Shown: positions 17,474 through 27,063, counted from the stretch's first letter. The stretch is 32,461 nucleotides of DNA from Verrucomicrobiota bacterium (GCA_026397755.1 JAPLUF010000335.1:1-32461), one strand, 5' to 3'. A program made the numbers and translations. The notes: a model not told the origin generated them from the letters alone.

Positions 17474-18979
17474 TCAACCCCGCCTCCGTGCCCAGACCAT
17501 GAAGCCCAAGATTAACACGCCACCGGGCAGCGCTCCGAGCAGGACTCCGTTCAGAAGTCGCAACTGAGGCGCCGTGAGGTTCAACCGGTATTCCGAAATG
17601 ACTCGAGGACCAATGGCCATGGATTGCTGACGATCCAGCAACCAATTGACGCAAAGGGCGGCAAAATCGCGATTCCCCAAACTCTGGAGCGGCCCATTGG
17701 CCCAAAGCGCCGAATCCCCAACAACGATCAACCGTGCGGTGCCGCGGCCCGCACTCAGCCCGCTGACCCCGCCCTTTTCGGAAGCCACGGCCAAGGGGAT
17801 TTCACCACGACGGTCTTTGCCCTCAACGTATGAAAATTCTCGTCCGTCAAAATCGGAGAGAGTTCGACCCTCCGGACCGGTCAAGACCAGCGCCGTGGTC
17901 TTCGGCGCGTCGGCAGGCAGTCGATTGGCCGGAATCGGCACCACGACGCGCGGCGCCTGAAAGTGAACCTTCGCCCCGGCCCGGGTCAGGGGTGAAGTGA
18001 CTGGGTGGGATCCGTAAGAGTTGGCGACGATGTCGAACCCTCGCACCGAGGCCTTTTCATCGTTGGCCAATTGCGAGGGCAGAAACACGCCCCACTCCTC
18101 CAGCAAACCCTCAAGAGGACCCTGTCGACGCAGTGTTTCCAGCGACAGGGTCACCAGAACTCGGCCACCTCGGTCCAGGTACTTCGAGATGGCGGCCGCT
18201 TCTGAAGTGAGCAGCGGTTGCACTGGTCCTGCGACCACCAACAAACTGCAACCTTCGGGCACGCCAGCCAGCAAGTTGGTGAAGACCCTCGATTCGACGT
18301 TCTTCTCGGCCAACAGCCGGACCCATCGGGAGTATCCATTCCGTTCGTCGTCGGAGGACGGGTCGTTTTCACCATGTCCACGGAGGAAATACGCACGGGT
18401 CCCAGAAGCCTCGGACAATCCAGCCAGTGCCGCCGTGAACAGAGCCTCACCTCGGAAGGCCACACGGCGGATCTCCTGATTCTTGCCGGCCATCATGCCC
18501 TTCACGTCGGCATCGTAGGTGGACATCTCGGAATCATCGACGGTGCGAAACCGTCCGCCACCTGCATCAAAAATGACCAAATCGCCCGTGTTGGCCCCGA
18601 GGCCGTAGCGGGTCTTGATGGCCGTCGCTAAGGTCGCATCCCGCACGTAGTCAACCAGTTGGACCGAGATCCGCGGCGACTGCAGGGAATATTCCCGAAG
18701 CAAGCCCTTCACATGGCGGTAAAGGTCGGAAGACGGGTCGAACAAGACGATGGCCTTCACCTCGTTGGTGAGTCCGCTCAGGGTGGCCACGGTGAGCGGC
18801 GATAATTGGGGACGCTGGGCCGAGACCCAATCATACCGCCACTGCAGGCGCGTCGCGGCCAAGTAATTGACCATCACCAGAATCGCCAGCAAAGCCACCA
18901 CCCCGATGAACGAATTGAAACCAGCGCTCCAGCGGCGGCCGGGCTCGTAGCTGGGAGGCTGTGTCGTTGGGTCGCTCAT
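17474..18979 (-). CDS. GldG-like ABC transporter auxiliary protein
   Basis: A 501-residue protein of the GldG/ABC_transp_aux family. It has an N-terminal membrane span (FIGVVALLAILVMVNYLAA), a large periplasmic domain with the conserved AYFLRGHGENDP stretch and DGREFSYVEG, and a C-terminal span (LPGGVLILGFMVWARRRG). In Bacteroidota GldA, GldF and GldG form an ABC transporter needed for gliding; in other phyla the role is unknown. I chose ATG at 18979, with ribosome binding site GGAGG five bases upstream and a 4-base ATGA overlap with the permease stop. An in-frame GTG at 18985 is less well placed. Confidence 0.92.
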   Translation of the reverse strand: MSDPTTQPPSYEPGRRWSAGFNSFIGVVALLAILVMVNYLAATRLQWRYDWVSAQRPQLSPLTVATLSGLTNEVKAIVLFDPSSDLYRHVKGLLREYSLQSPRISVQLVDYVRDATLATAIKTRYGLGANTGDLVIFDAGGGRFRTVDDSEMSTYDADVKGMMAGKNQEIRRVAFRGEALFTAALAGLSEASGTRAYFLRGHGENDPSSDDERNGYSRWVRLLAEKNVESRVFTNLLAGVPEGCSLLVVAGPVQPLLTSEAAAISKYLDRGGRVLVTLSLETLRRQGPLEGLLEEWGVFLPSQLANDEKASVRGFDIVANSYGSHPVTSPLTRAGAKVHFQAPRVVVPIPANRLPADAPKTTALVLTGPEGRTLSDFDGREFSYVEGKDRRGEIPLAVASEKGGVSGLSAGRGTARLIVVGDSALWANGPLQSLGNRDFAALCVNWLLDRQQSMAIGPRVISEYRLNLTAPQLRLLNGVLLGALPGGVLILGFMVWARRRG

Positions 18980-19731
18980 TTCCACCTCCGCATTTCGATC
19001 ACGCGCTGAGTGAGGAACAGGAAGAAAAAGGTCATACTCAGGTGAAAGACCAAAGCCCGACCGTCAATAACGCCTCGAGCAAAGTCCTGCATGTGGTGGG
19101 TGACCGACAAGTGATCCATCAGGCGTCCCAACCGGTCGCCGGTGGTGTCGGTCTGCGAGAAGCGCAAGCTGATGGTCCACAGTCCTATTCCGATCAGCAG
19201 CGAGGTCATGGCTGCGATGATCTGACTTCGAGTCAGCGACGAGGCGAAGACCCCGATCGACAGGAAGGTAGACCCGATGCAGGCGATGCCTGTCAGCACG
19301 CCGCACATCGCCCAGGGATCCAACAACTGGGGTTGATGGGTCACCTGCCTCAGAGCCACCAGAACGCCAATCAATGGAGCCCAACTCAAAAGATAAAACG
19401 CCAGAGAACCGGTGAATTTGGCCAAGACCACCTGCCATTCGCCGACGGGTGTGGTCATCAACGCCTCATAGGTCCCAAGCGCCTTTTCGGCGGCAAACGT
19501 GCGCATGGTGATCACCGGGGTCGTGAGGATCAGCACCACCCAGAACACGATGCCATCGGCAAAGAAAATCTCGGGGATCGGCGAGGGCGTCCGGTCCGAA
19601 TTGAGTCGCTGGACGATGTCCATCAGGCCGAACCCGGCCAGGAGCAAGGTGATGGCCACGACCACATAGCCAGTCAACGAGTTGAAGGCGGCTCCCAATT
19701 CGCGCCGCACGAGGGTCAGGAAGACATTCAT
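18976..19731 (-). CDS. GldF-like ABC-2 type permease
   Basis: A 251-residue integral membrane permease with about six hydrophobic segments and a short basic N-terminus (MNVFLTLVRRELGAAF). The stretch TMRTFAAEKALGTYEALMTT is the conserved ABC-2 permease EKxxGT loop that contacts the ATPase. The length matches GldF. It forms the channel part of the transporter with the ATPase encoded one base upstream (stop at 19733, ATG at 19731) and the GldG-like protein encoded downstream. The substrate is unknown. Confidence 0.94.
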   Translation of the reverse strand: MNVFLTLVRRELGAAFNSLTGYVVVAITLLLAGFGLMDIVQRLNSDRTPSPIPEIFFADGIVFWVVLILTTPVITMRTFAAEKALGTYEALMTTPVGEWQVVLAKFTGSLAFYLLSWAPLIGVLVALRQVTHQPQLLDPWAMCGVLTGIACIGSTFLSIGVFASSLTRSQIIAAMTSLLIGIGLWTISLRFSQTDTTGDRLGRLMDHLSVTHHMQDFARGVIDGRALVFHLSMTFFFLFLTQRVIEMRRWK

Positions 19732-19732
19732 A

Positions 19733-20698
19733 TCAAAGGCCCCCTCCTTTGTTCTTCTGCGTGAGTTGAATGAAGATGTCTTCCAGCGACAACCGAGGCC
19801 GGGTCAACTCCCGCAAATTCCACTCCTGCTGGCGTACCTGTTCGAACACCAAGGGCCTGAGGTCTTCCCCCGCTCTGGGCGTGAGGGCCACCCGTTGAAA
19901 ACTGCCCGCGGCGGCCTGGATTTCGATCGAAGCCACCTCGGGCAAATCGCGGAACGCATCGCGGATGGCCTCGGGCGTCGCGTCAATCTCGGCCACGACC
20001 CGGCCATCTTGGCTGAAGCGACTCTCCAAGTCTTCCACCCGATCGGCCGCCAGAATGCGCCCCTGATTGAGGATCAACACCCGGGAGCAAGTCATCTCTA
20101 CCTCGGTCAGGATGTGAGTAGACAGCAGCACCGTATGCTGACGCCCCAATTCCTTGATCAAGGCTCGCACGGATCGCAACTGATGGGGATCGAGACCGAT
20201 GGTGGGCTCATCGAGGATGATCAGGTCGGGCTCATGGACCAGGGCGTCGGCCAGCCCCACGCGTTGGCGGTAACCCTTGGAAAGCTGCCCAATGATTCGC
20301 TTTTCGACGTCTTTGAGCCCGCATTGCTCGATCACCCGATCCACCCGGTCTCGGCTGCGGCCGATGCCCAATCCTTTGAGTCGCGCTCGGAACTTAAGGT
20401 AATCGCGCACCCGCATGTCGATATGCAGGGGGTTGTTCTCCGGCATGTAGCCGATGCGGCGGCGCACTTCGTCGGGCTGATGAAAGACATCGAAGCCAGC
20501 GATGCGAACCGTGCCACTGGTCGCCGGCATGAACGACGACAGGATGCGCATCGTGGTCGATTTGCCTGCCCCATTCGGACCCAGAAATCCGACAACCTCC
20601 CCTCGACCCACGGTGAAGGAGATCCCGTCCACCGCGGTGCGTCCGGGGTAGCGCTTCGTGAGGTCCCGGACCTCGATCATGGGAGTGGAGTCAGACAT
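19733..20698 (-). CDS. GldA-like ABC transporter ATP-binding protein
   Basis: A 321-residue ATPase. It has Walker A GPNGAGKST (40-48), a Q-loop region reading YMPENNPL (84-91), signature LSKGYRQRVGLA (139-150), Walker B LIILDEPTIGLDP (159-171) and the switch His195 in LLSTHIL. The PENNPL form is typical of GldA-type ATPases, where the usual Gln is replaced. A C-terminal region of about 90 residues follows the core, also seen in this group. It powers the GldF-like permease encoded next. The start is ATG at 20698, and it is the first gene of the seven-gene run. The 120 bases upstream should hold the operon promoter, but no clear site is visible. Confidence 0.95.
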   Translation of the reverse strand: MSDSTPMIEVRDLTKRYPGRTAVDGISFTVGRGEVVGFLGPNGAGKSTTMRILSSFMPATSGTVRIAGFDVFHQPDEVRRRIGYMPENNPLHIDMRVRDYLKFRARLKGLGIGRSRDRVDRVIEQCGLKDVEKRIIGQLSKGYRQRVGLADALVHEPDLIILDEPTIGLDPHQLRSVRALIKELGRQHTVLLSTHILTEVEMTCSRVLILNQGRILAADRVEDLESRFSQDGRVVAEIDATPEAIRDAFRDLPEVASIEIQAAAGSFQRVALTPRAGEDLRPLVFEQVRQQEWNLRELTRPRLSLEDIFIQLTQKNKGGGL

Positions 20699-20818
20699 CC
20701 GCCTTGTAGCCTCTGAAAGTACTCGGGAAGCCTCACCGCAGGAACAGAAAACCCCGGAGATTCAACGCTGTGCAGGTAGATGGCAAAACCCGGTTAATGG
20801 CCAAGCACAGCCTAGTGG

Positions 20819-21265
20819 TCAGTATGCGGGTAGAATCGAACCTGGCAGGTCGTTGAGGGGATACCCCAGGTGGAGGGCCGCCTCGCGGAGCCGTTGGTCA
20901 CTGGTCACCAGAGGCCAGTCTTGGAGCTGATCGGCTGTCGCCAAGTGAAGGGCGTCGAGGGATCGCAAGGGCACCTTCGGATGCACGCGCCCCAGAATCC
21001 AATGAGCTCGCCGAACGATCGCCTCGGAAATGGGCGACACATCGATCATTTGCGTACGCATCTGATCCTCGAACCGTTGCCAGGCTTCGAGACGCAGTCG
21101 GGTTCCGATGAGTTGGGCCCGCTCCCGGGCTAGCAAAGCAGACCAGACCTCGGTGAAGGCCAACATGGAGGACGAAACAGGGTGTCCCTCGACCAGGCGG
21201 GCGTAAAACTCGCTGTCCGGTTCGCGGATCAGAAGTTTCACCAGAATGCAGGAGTCGAGATACAT
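20819..21265 (-). CDS. vapC: PIN-domain ribonuclease toxin, VapC-like
   Basis: A 148-residue PIN-domain protein that would cut RNA and is held inactive by the antitoxin encoded just upstream. The acidic metal-binding set is complete: Asp4 (MYLDSCILVKL), Glu39 (AFTEVWSALL), Asp104 (RSLDALHLATA) and Asp123 (LVTSDQRL). The start is ATG at 21265, 24 bases after the antitoxin stop, the usual antitoxin-first order. Which RNA it cuts cannot be told. It lies between the ABC operon and the HtrA gene, all on the same strand. Confidence 0.93.
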   Translation of the reverse strand: MYLDSCILVKLLIREPDSEFYARLVEGHPVSSSMLAFTEVWSALLARERAQLIGTRLRLEAWQRFEDQMRTQMIDVSPISEAIVRRAHWILGRVHPKVPLRSLDALHLATADQLQDWPLVTSDQRLREAALHLGYPLNDLPGSILPAY

Positions 21266-21289
21266 GCAGAGGACTTCGAGATTTTTGGA

Positions 21290-21538
21290 TCAATCCCGTC
21301 CATCGCGCTCGACGCGGATGAGCACCTCCGCCGAAGGGCCGGAAACCAGCGGCTGATCTCTCAACCACTTCCAGTCCACCGAATAGGGTTTGCCGCGGGA
21401 CCTCACAGGCACCAGTCGGGCCTTGGGATGACCGTCGCTGGTAATGATGATTTCAGCACCCCGCGAGGCCTGCTCAAGAAGGCTCGACAACTGATCTTTG
21501 GCAGCACGGACGTTGATCGATGTGGACTGCGGTTCCAA
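21290..21538 (-). CDS. Phd/YefM-type antitoxin
   Basis: An antitoxin that binds the PIN toxin and the operon's own promoter. The diagnostic stretch is SINVRAAKDQLSSLLEQA, then GAEIIITSDGHPKARLVPV, the DNA-binding Phd/YefM fold, followed by a toxin-binding tail. I chose the TTG at 21538: it has a strong ribosome binding site GAGGTGG (21544-21550) ending five bases upstream, and gives 82 residues, the normal family length. An in-frame ATG at 21625 would add 29 residues (MKQCAPPVGYPQG...) that do not look like the family; it has no ribosome binding site and would lie at the predicted transcription start. Pairing a Phd-type antitoxin with a VapC-type toxin is common. Confidence 0.88.
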   Translation of the reverse strand: MEPQSTSINVRAAKDQLSSLLEQASRGAEIIITSDGHPKARLVPVRSRGKPYSVDWKWLRDQPLVSGPSAEVLIRVERDGRD

Positions 21539-21631
21539 CCCAGCCACCTCTCGAAGGACCACACCGGTTTTGGCGCCCTCTGAGGTCCCTTGAGGATAAC
21601 CCACAGGGGGGGCGCACTGTTTCATGATCCA

Positions 21632-21660
21632 AATGTAGCCTCTTGCGGCTCCATTGACAA
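21632..21660 (-). promoter_or_regulatory. Candidate sigma-70 promoter of the toxin-antitoxin pair
   Basis: Read on the minus strand: TTGTCA (21655-21660), a 17-base spacer, then TACATT (21632-21637). This predicts transcription starting around 21625. A perfect 12-bp palindrome lies immediately upstream (21666-21677). Confidence 0.5.
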
Positions 21661-21665
21661 TATTT

Positions 21666-21677
21666 TTGAGGCCTCAA
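21666..21677. promoter_or_regulatory. Palindrome TTGAGGCCTCAA, candidate operator
   Basis: A perfect 12-bp palindrome five bases upstream of the -35 of the toxin-antitoxin promoter. Phd-type antitoxins bind palindromes near their own promoter, so it is a candidate operator. GCCTC/GAGGC motifs recur nearby (21638-21642, 21681-21685). It could equally be part of a terminator region for the HtrA gene, whose stop is at 21774. Confidence 0.35.
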
Positions 21678-21773
21678 GAAGCCTCACTTGATCTGGTCAC
21701 TCCTCCGGTCCGTCTCGAGTCGGCACGCATATCGGCTGGGAGGGCTGGGAAACGGGTCTGTTTGTCCGGGGCG

Positions 21774-23171
21774 CTACCGCAATTTGAGGGCCACGATTCC
21801 CGCCTGACGAACCACTCCCAAGGCCGTGCGCTGATCAAACAAAACCCCCAACTCCACGGTTTCGCCCTTGGGCCGACTGAACAAATAGCGGGCCAAGGCC
21901 ACGACATCTGGGAATTCGGTGCGATCCAACCCGCGGATCAGGTGCCCTCGCTTGAGCCCCGCTGCGGCCGCCGGGCCGTTGGCATCGACACTCTGGATGA
22001 CAAACCCTCCTCCCCGCACCGGAGCCACTTTGAAACCGGCCCGTGCAGACAGGTATTCGTTGTTAAAAAAGTCCGCCTCGTCGACGAGGCGCAGTCGCAA
22101 CTCTTTGAGGTTGCCTCCCCGTCGAACACTCAGAGGGATATCCTTTGAATCTCCAGCCTTCACCAGAGCCCGATTAAATTCGATAATACCGCTGGGAGGA
22201 TCTCCCTGAATCGCAGCGATCACATCGCCCGCCTTGAGCCCCGCTTTTTCAGCCGGACTGCCGGGTTGCACCGCCTGAATGGTCAGGGGCCGCGTCGCCG
22301 CCTTGAGTCGGGCTCCAAACCAAAAGCGCCCCACCGATTCGCCGCTGAGCACCTCGGCTAAGGCCTGGTTAACCCGTTTAATGGGGATGGCAAAACCAAT
22401 CCCCTGAGCGCCCATTTGCGGTCGCAATGTCGCCACATTAATGCCGATGAGATCGCCACGCAGGTTGATCAACGGCCCGCCGGAGTTACCGGGGTTGATG
22501 GCCGCGTCGGTCTGGATCCAGTCCAAGGTATCGAGTTCTCCGCGTGAACGATCCTCATTGGGACCGCGGCGTGCGCGGGAACTCAAGATGCCCCGACTCA
22601 CAGAACCCGCGTATCCGAAGGGATTGCCCAAGGCGATGACCGTCTCACCCAACAAGAGGTCGTCGTCCTTAGCAAATTTGACGGCCGGGAACTTTCGGCC
22701 CGGGGATTTGAGCCTCAGCAAAGCCACATCTTTGGCGGCGTTGAGCGCCACCCGTTCGGCCTCGATCGGATCAGATCCGTCGTTGAACTTTACGAAAACC
22801 CGTTTCACCCCATCGACCACGTGGACATTGGTGAGCACGTAGCCCTCCTCGTCGATGACGACACCGGAGCCGCGGCTGACCACCGCCTCCTGCACTTGCT
22901 GCAACCGCCATCCGAAAAATTCAGCCATCAGGCGGTCGTCGACGCTGTTCGGGTCGACATCGGCCGAACCCTCGACGTTGACCACGCTCGGCATCACCCG
23001 CTCGATGGCCTCCACGACGGCGTCGCGGCGGACATCCAAAGCATCCGCCTTCGTCAGGTCGGTTTGCTGGGCAAAGGCCGGAACAAAGCACGCCCCAACC
23101 AGAAGAGTGCCTGCCCCAAAAATAACGATGAAGGTTCTCTTCAAGACACTCGGTATCATGTCGGTAGCCAT
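21774..23171 (-). CDS. HtrA/Deg-type serine protease with two PDZ domains
   Basis: A periplasmic quality-control protease of the trypsin fold. Counting from ATG at 23171, the catalytic triad is His117 (VLTNVHVVDG), Asp148 (NAAKDVALLRL) and Ser230 (INPGNSGGPLI). Two PDZ domains follow: one with VQPGSPAEKAGLKAGDVI, and a more divergent one with GPAAAAGLKRGHLIRG. A signal peptide (LKRTFIVIFGAGTLLVGACF, cleaved about AFA/QQ) sits near the N-terminus. I prefer ATG at 23171 since it puts the signal peptide near the start; the frame is open to an ATG at 23222, adding 17 residues, and ATG 23159 is also possible. It follows yebC on the same strand and may share its transcript. Confidence 0.94.
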   Translation of the reverse strand: MATDMIPSVLKRTFIVIFGAGTLLVGACFVPAFAQQTDLTKADALDVRRDAVVEAIERVMPSVVNVEGSADVDPNSVDDRLMAEFFGWRLQQVQEAVVSRGSGVVIDEEGYVLTNVHVVDGVKRVFVKFNDGSDPIEAERVALNAAKDVALLRLKSPGRKFPAVKFAKDDDLLLGETVIALGNPFGYAGSVSRGILSSRARRGPNEDRSRGELDTLDWIQTDAAINPGNSGGPLINLRGDLIGINVATLRPQMGAQGIGFAIPIKRVNQALAEVLSGESVGRFWFGARLKAATRPLTIQAVQPGSPAEKAGLKAGDVIAAIQGDPPSGIIEFNRALVKAGDSKDIPLSVRRGGNLKELRLRLVDEADFFNNEYLSARAGFKVAPVRGGGFVIQSVDANGPAAAAGLKRGHLIRGLDRTEFPDVVALARYLFSRPKGETVELGVLFDQRTALGVVRQAGIVALKLR

Positions 23172-23301
23172 AGATGACAATTGACCACATTCGTTCAATT
23201 CCAAGCGGCCGCTCGGATCCATAGCTCACTTCATACTGGGATCCAGCCACCGAATCCTGAAGTGGGATCGTTTCTGTCGTTTGCCGAGGAGCCGAACCGG
23301 C

Positions 23302-24024
23302 TCACTTCATGGCAACGTACAGGCGGTGCACGTCATCATGGTCATCGATGGCATTGAGGAACGTGGAGACCTGCTGCTTTTCGGCGTCGCCAAGTTCCAC
23401 AGGGTTCTTGGCTACGTGGCGGATCTCGCTGGCGAGGACTTTCCAACCGGCTTTGGAGAGCCAGTGGGTGACCGTGGCCAAATCCTTCACCTCGGCTAGA
23501 AACCGAGTGCCCACATGCCCTTCAGGAATTTCTTCCCCGTCGAGCGGTTCGAGATTCTGCGCGCCGGCTTCGATGGCGTCGGATTCGGAATCGCGCTTGG
23601 CGTCGGAATGGGTGGCTTCCACCACACCCAAACGATGGAAAAAAAACGACATACTGCCGGGCTGTCCCAATTGGCCCTCCTTGAACAAATGCCGAATTTC
23701 CGGAGCCGTCCGGTTTCGGTTGTCGGTGAGGCACTCGACGATCACCGGCACCTTGTGCGGGGCAAAGCCCTCATACAGCACAGTCTCGAAATCCACCTTT
23801 TCGTCCAAGAGACCGGCCCCCTTCTTAATGGCCCGCTCAATAGTGTCCTTGTTCACGCTGGCCTTCTTGGCCTTTTCGACCGCCGCCGCCAGATGGGCAT
23901 TGGTCTCGATCTCCGCCCCCCCCAACTTGGCGGCAACCATGATTTCGCGGGTCAGCTTGCCGACCACCTGACCTTTTTTCTGTGCGGCCGCTTCGCGACC
24001 CGCCTGTTTCCATTGGGCTCCCAT
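23302..24024 (-). CDS. yebC: YebC/PmpR (TACO1) family protein
   Basis: A 240-residue YebC-family protein. Members were described as DNA-binding regulators and more recently as ribosome-associated factors that help translate proline-rich stretches. Family features are LTREIMVAAKLGGAE (24-38), the VNKDTIERAIKKGAG helix, VLYEGFAPHKVPVIVECLTD and the NRTAPEIRHLF segment. The N-terminus reads MGAQWKQAGREAAAQKKGQ, unlike the AGHSKWANIKHRK opening of the main branch, so this is a divergent branch. The start is ATG at 24024. It is divergent from the cytochrome gene at 24246, and the 221 bases between should contain promoters for both. Confidence 0.94.
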   Translation of the reverse strand: MGAQWKQAGREAAAQKKGQVVGKLTREIMVAAKLGGAEIETNAHLAAAVEKAKKASVNKDTIERAIKKGAGLLDEKVDFETVLYEGFAPHKVPVIVECLTDNRNRTAPEIRHLFKEGQLGQPGSMSFFFHRLGVVEATHSDAKRDSESDAIEAGAQNLEPLDGEEIPEGHVGTRFLAEVKDLATVTHWLSKAGWKVLASEIRHVAKNPVELGDAEKQQVSTFLNAIDDHDDVHRLYVAMK

Positions 24025-24245
24025 GGGTCAAGGTAAACGAAAGTCCGGCCTCGAACGGAAGCTCAAAGAATCCCAAAGACGACCTGGGGGGCAACTGGCT
24101 CTAGGGCCGGCCCCCAATCCGGATGGCTAACGGAGGTCTAATCCCTCGCCGATTTGTGCCCACCGGAAGGAGCTAAAAACTCACTGTCCCCTGCTCTGCG
24201 GTCTTGGCTGCTTCTGGCATCTCGGCGTAGGGTTGCTTAAATTCC

Positions 24246-27011
24246 ATGAGTTTCCTGCACCGAGTCTCGGCCCCATTGACCGTCGCGGCGGCCTTATTCT
24301 CCGCCGCATTCCAAGCCTCGGCCGGGATCCAGACGGGAGTTCACCCTCCCTCGGTGGACCGCGGCACACTTCTGGTCAGCGAATTGCAATGCGCCGCCTG
24401 CCACAGCGACAAGGGGCTGCCGACCTCGGCTGCCCTCCCCGATTGGGCCGCTCCCAAAGGGGCTCCCGTGCTTGGGGCGGATCCGCTGAAAACCTCGACG
24501 ACCTGGATGCGGCGCTGGCTCTCCAGTCCCCACCAAACTAAACCGGGGTCCGCCATGCCCGACTTGCTGCACGGGATGACTGAGGCCCAGAAGACCAAGA
24601 CGGTCGACGTTCTCACCCACTACCTAGTCTCCCTGCGCAGGACCAACGAACCTTCCGGCCTCCGGTCAGACCCAGCCCGAATCGATCAGGGCCGCGCCCT
24701 GTACCACACGGTCGGCTGTGTCGCCTGCCACGCGCCCGAGACACGCCCCGAGGGAGTCACCGACCAATCCTTCAAAGAAATCCAAGCACAGTCCATCCCG
24801 CTGGGAGACCTCGCCCGGAAATACCCCGCTTCGGAGCTGGCCCGACTGCTGCGCGATCCGCTGGTGCACCGTCCCTCGGGTCGGATGCCCTCGATGAACT
24901 TGTCGCCCTCAGAGGCCGGAGCCATCGCCCTCTACTTGTTGCGTGATCAGGTCTCCGCCAACAACGCACCTTCCAAGACACCGGCCATGGTCGATGGGCT
25001 TCAGTACGAATTCTTCGAGGGAGCGGCCGGTTCCATCGGCCAGTTGCTGACCATGACCCCGAAATCCACCGGGGTCTCCGCCGCCCTCGACTTGAGCCTG
25101 CCCCACCCCAACAACAACTGGGGCGTCCGTTTCTCCGGGTTCATCGACATCCCGGCCGATGGCAAGTACCGCTTCTGGATCCGATCGGACGACGGCTCCC
25201 AACTGTCCATCGATGGGCGCCCGCTCTTGAACAATGACGGGGTTCATCCGGCCGCCGAAAAGAACGGCACCCTAAACCTCAAGCCAGGGCTGCATGAACT
25301 GGAAGTGGTGTATTTCCAAGGCGGCGGCGAAACCGAGTTCCAGGTGCAATGGGCTCCTCCGGGTGAGAAACGCGGCCCCATCCCGGGCGATCGCCTCAAA
25401 CATGGCGGCCAGGTCGTGCGGCCGCTCGACTGGGAAGAGTTCTCGCTCGATCCCGCCAAGGTCTCCGCGGGCCGGGAGCAATTCGCCGCGCTCAATTGTG
25501 CCGCTTGCCATGCAGTGACCGACGCCACGGGATTGGTTCAGGCCCGCAAGTCCAAGCCCATGGTCCAATTGGCCCTGCGAACCCAAGAAGGCTGTTTGTC
25601 TGACATTCCTCCCGCCAAGGCTCCGCGCTTCGACCTCTCAACCGCCGACCGGATGAGCCTCCGCAAGACCCTCCGCAATCCGGCCGAGGCCCAGAAGTTG
25701 GCCATCGGCGCTTCAGCCCAAGTCGACCTCGCTTTGAGCCAATTCAACTGCCTGGCTTGTCACTCTCGCAATGAAGTGGGTGGCCCGACCGCCTCGGGCC
25801 GTTCGGAATGGTTCACCGTCATCGGCGAGGCCGATCTCGGTGACGAAGGACGCATCCCGCCGCACCTCACCGGTGTCGGCAGTAAGCTCAAGGCGGCAGC
25901 CCTCGAGCAAATCCTGACCCAGGGCACCAAGGCGCGTCCGTACATGGCCACCCGCATGCCGGTCTTCGGCCCGAAGGTCCACACGCTGGCGGCCCAATTG
26001 AAGCGCCTCGACACCCCGGCCACCGCGACGCCGGCGCCTGTCACCACTTCTCAGGATGCTAAGATCGGCTGGAAACTCATAGGCCGCGATGGGCTGGGCT
26101 GCGTGGCCTGTCACACCTTTACCACGCATGGATCCATGGGTATTCCGGCCTTGGCCCTCGACAAGATGGGTGAGCGCCTCGAATGGGAATGGCTGCAACG
26201 CTACCTGCCCAACCCGGCGGCCCTGCGCCCCGGCACCCGCATGCCGACCTTCTGGCCCGAGGGCAAGGCGGTGAACACCAAGATCCTCAATGGCGACACC
26301 ACGGGCCAACTACGGGCCATCTACGCCTACCTAGCCGACGGGGCCAAGGCTGAGATCCCGGCCGGACTCATCCGCGGCAAGAAGGAGATCGTGGTCGATG
26401 ACGAGGCAGTGATTTATCGCAACTTCATCGAAGGCGGCGGAGCCCGGGCCATCGGCGTCGGTTATCCTGAGCGGGCCAACCTGGCCTTCGACGCCCAGAA
26501 CCTCCGCATGGCCCTGCTCTGGCAAGGTCCCTTCATTGACATGGCCCGCCACAGCACCGACCGCGGCACGGGCTACGAGCCGCCTCTGGGCGACCACCGC
26601 ATCCGCCTGCCCGAGGGGCCGGCCTTCGCGACCCTGTCTTCGCCCACGGCCCCCTGGCCAACCGCGATCGATACCAGTAGCCAATTCTTGGGCTACCGGC
26701 TGGATGCGCGCCAGCAACCCACCTTCCGCTACCGCGTTCTGGGCCTGACCATTGAGGAAACCCCCCAGGCCAAGCCCGGTAGCGTAGACATGACGCTGGT
26801 GCGGACCTTCCGCTTCCAGGGCACACCGACCCAGCCCCTCTGGCTGCGACTGGCCAAGGGTGGCATCCAACCGGCTGGCAACGGCTTCAAGGTGGACAGC
26901 GGATTACTTATTCAGGTGGGCCCCGGTGCCAAGGCCACCCTCGTCGGCGACGAACTCCGCGTCGCCCTCCAACCGAATGCATCGGAACTCCGCGTGGAGA
27001 TGACCTGGTGA
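24246..27011 (+). CDS. Exported multi-heme c-type cytochrome with PA14 domain
   Basis: A 921-residue secreted protein. A signal peptide (about 1-26, ending QASA/G) is followed by five CxxCH heme motifs: CAACH 49, CVACH 158, CAACH 418, CLACH 502 and CVACH 619. Candidate distal Met ligands occur in GSAMPD (104) and [14 protein letters not shown]14 domain lies between hemes 2 and 3 (about 250-395; [20 protein letters not shown] and [15 protein letters not shown]), pointing to binding of a carbohydrate or surface polymer. The C-terminal ~220 residues are beta-rich and unrecognised. ATG at 24246 has no ribosome binding site. It probably forms a transcript with the beta-propeller gene 52 bases downstream and may accept electrons from it. 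Confidence 0.93.
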   Translation: MSFLHRVSAPLTVAAALFSAAFQASAGIQTGVHPPSVDRGTLLVSELQCAACHSDKGLPTSAALPDWAAPKGAPVLGADPLKTSTTWMRRWLSSPHQTKPGSAMPDLLHGMTEAQKTKTVDVLTHYLVSLRRTNEPSGLRSDPARIDQGRALYHTVGCVACHAPETRPEGVTDQSFKEIQAQSIPLGDLARKYPASELARLLRDPLVHRPSGRMPSMNLSPSEAGAIALYLLRDQVSANNAPSKTPAMVDGLQYEFFEGAAGSIGQLLTMTPKSTGVSAALDLSLPHPNNNWGVRFSGFIDIPADGKYRFWIRSDDGSQLSIDGRPLLNNDGVHPAAEKNGTLNLKPGLHELEVVYFQGGGETEFQVQWAPPGEKRGPIPGDRLKHGGQVVRPLDWEEFSLDPAKVSAGREQFAALNCAACHAVTDATGLVQARKSKPMVQLALRTQEGCLSDIPPAKAPRFDLSTADRMSLRKTLRNPAEAQKLAIGASAQVDLALSQFNCLACHSRNEVGGPTASGRSEWFTVIGEADLGDEGRIPPHLTGVGSKLKAAALEQILTQGTKARPYMATRMPVFGPKVHTLAAQLKRLDTPATATPAPVTTSQDAKIGWKLIGRDGLGCVACHTFTTHGSMGIPALALDKMGERLEWEWLQRYLPNPAALRPGTRMPTFWPEGKAVNTKILNGDTTGQLRAIYAYLADGAKAEIPAGLIRGKKEIVVDDEAVIYRNFIEGGGARAIGVGYPERANLAFDAQNLRMALLWQGPFIDMARHSTDRGTGYEPPLGDHRIRLPEGPAFATLSSPTAPWPTAIDTSSQFLGYRLDARQQPTFRYRVLGLTIEETPQAKPGSVDMTLVRTFRFQGTPTQPLWLRLAKGGIQPAGNGFKVDSGLLIQVGPGAKATLVGDELRVALQPNASELRVEMTW

Positions 27012-27063
27012 TCCTCGTGTGGAACCCCTAGAACCCAATCGCAGCCTCTTTCCCCTTTCCCGC

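Noticed and set aside
19682-20716. 344-residue plus-strand frame opposite the ABC ATPase
   Set aside because: The opposite strand encodes a complete ATPase with all motifs, so this frame is a shadow.
25713-26309. 198-residue minus-strand frame inside the cytochrome gene
   Set aside because: It lies opposite two CxxCH motifs of the cytochrome and has no protein-like features.
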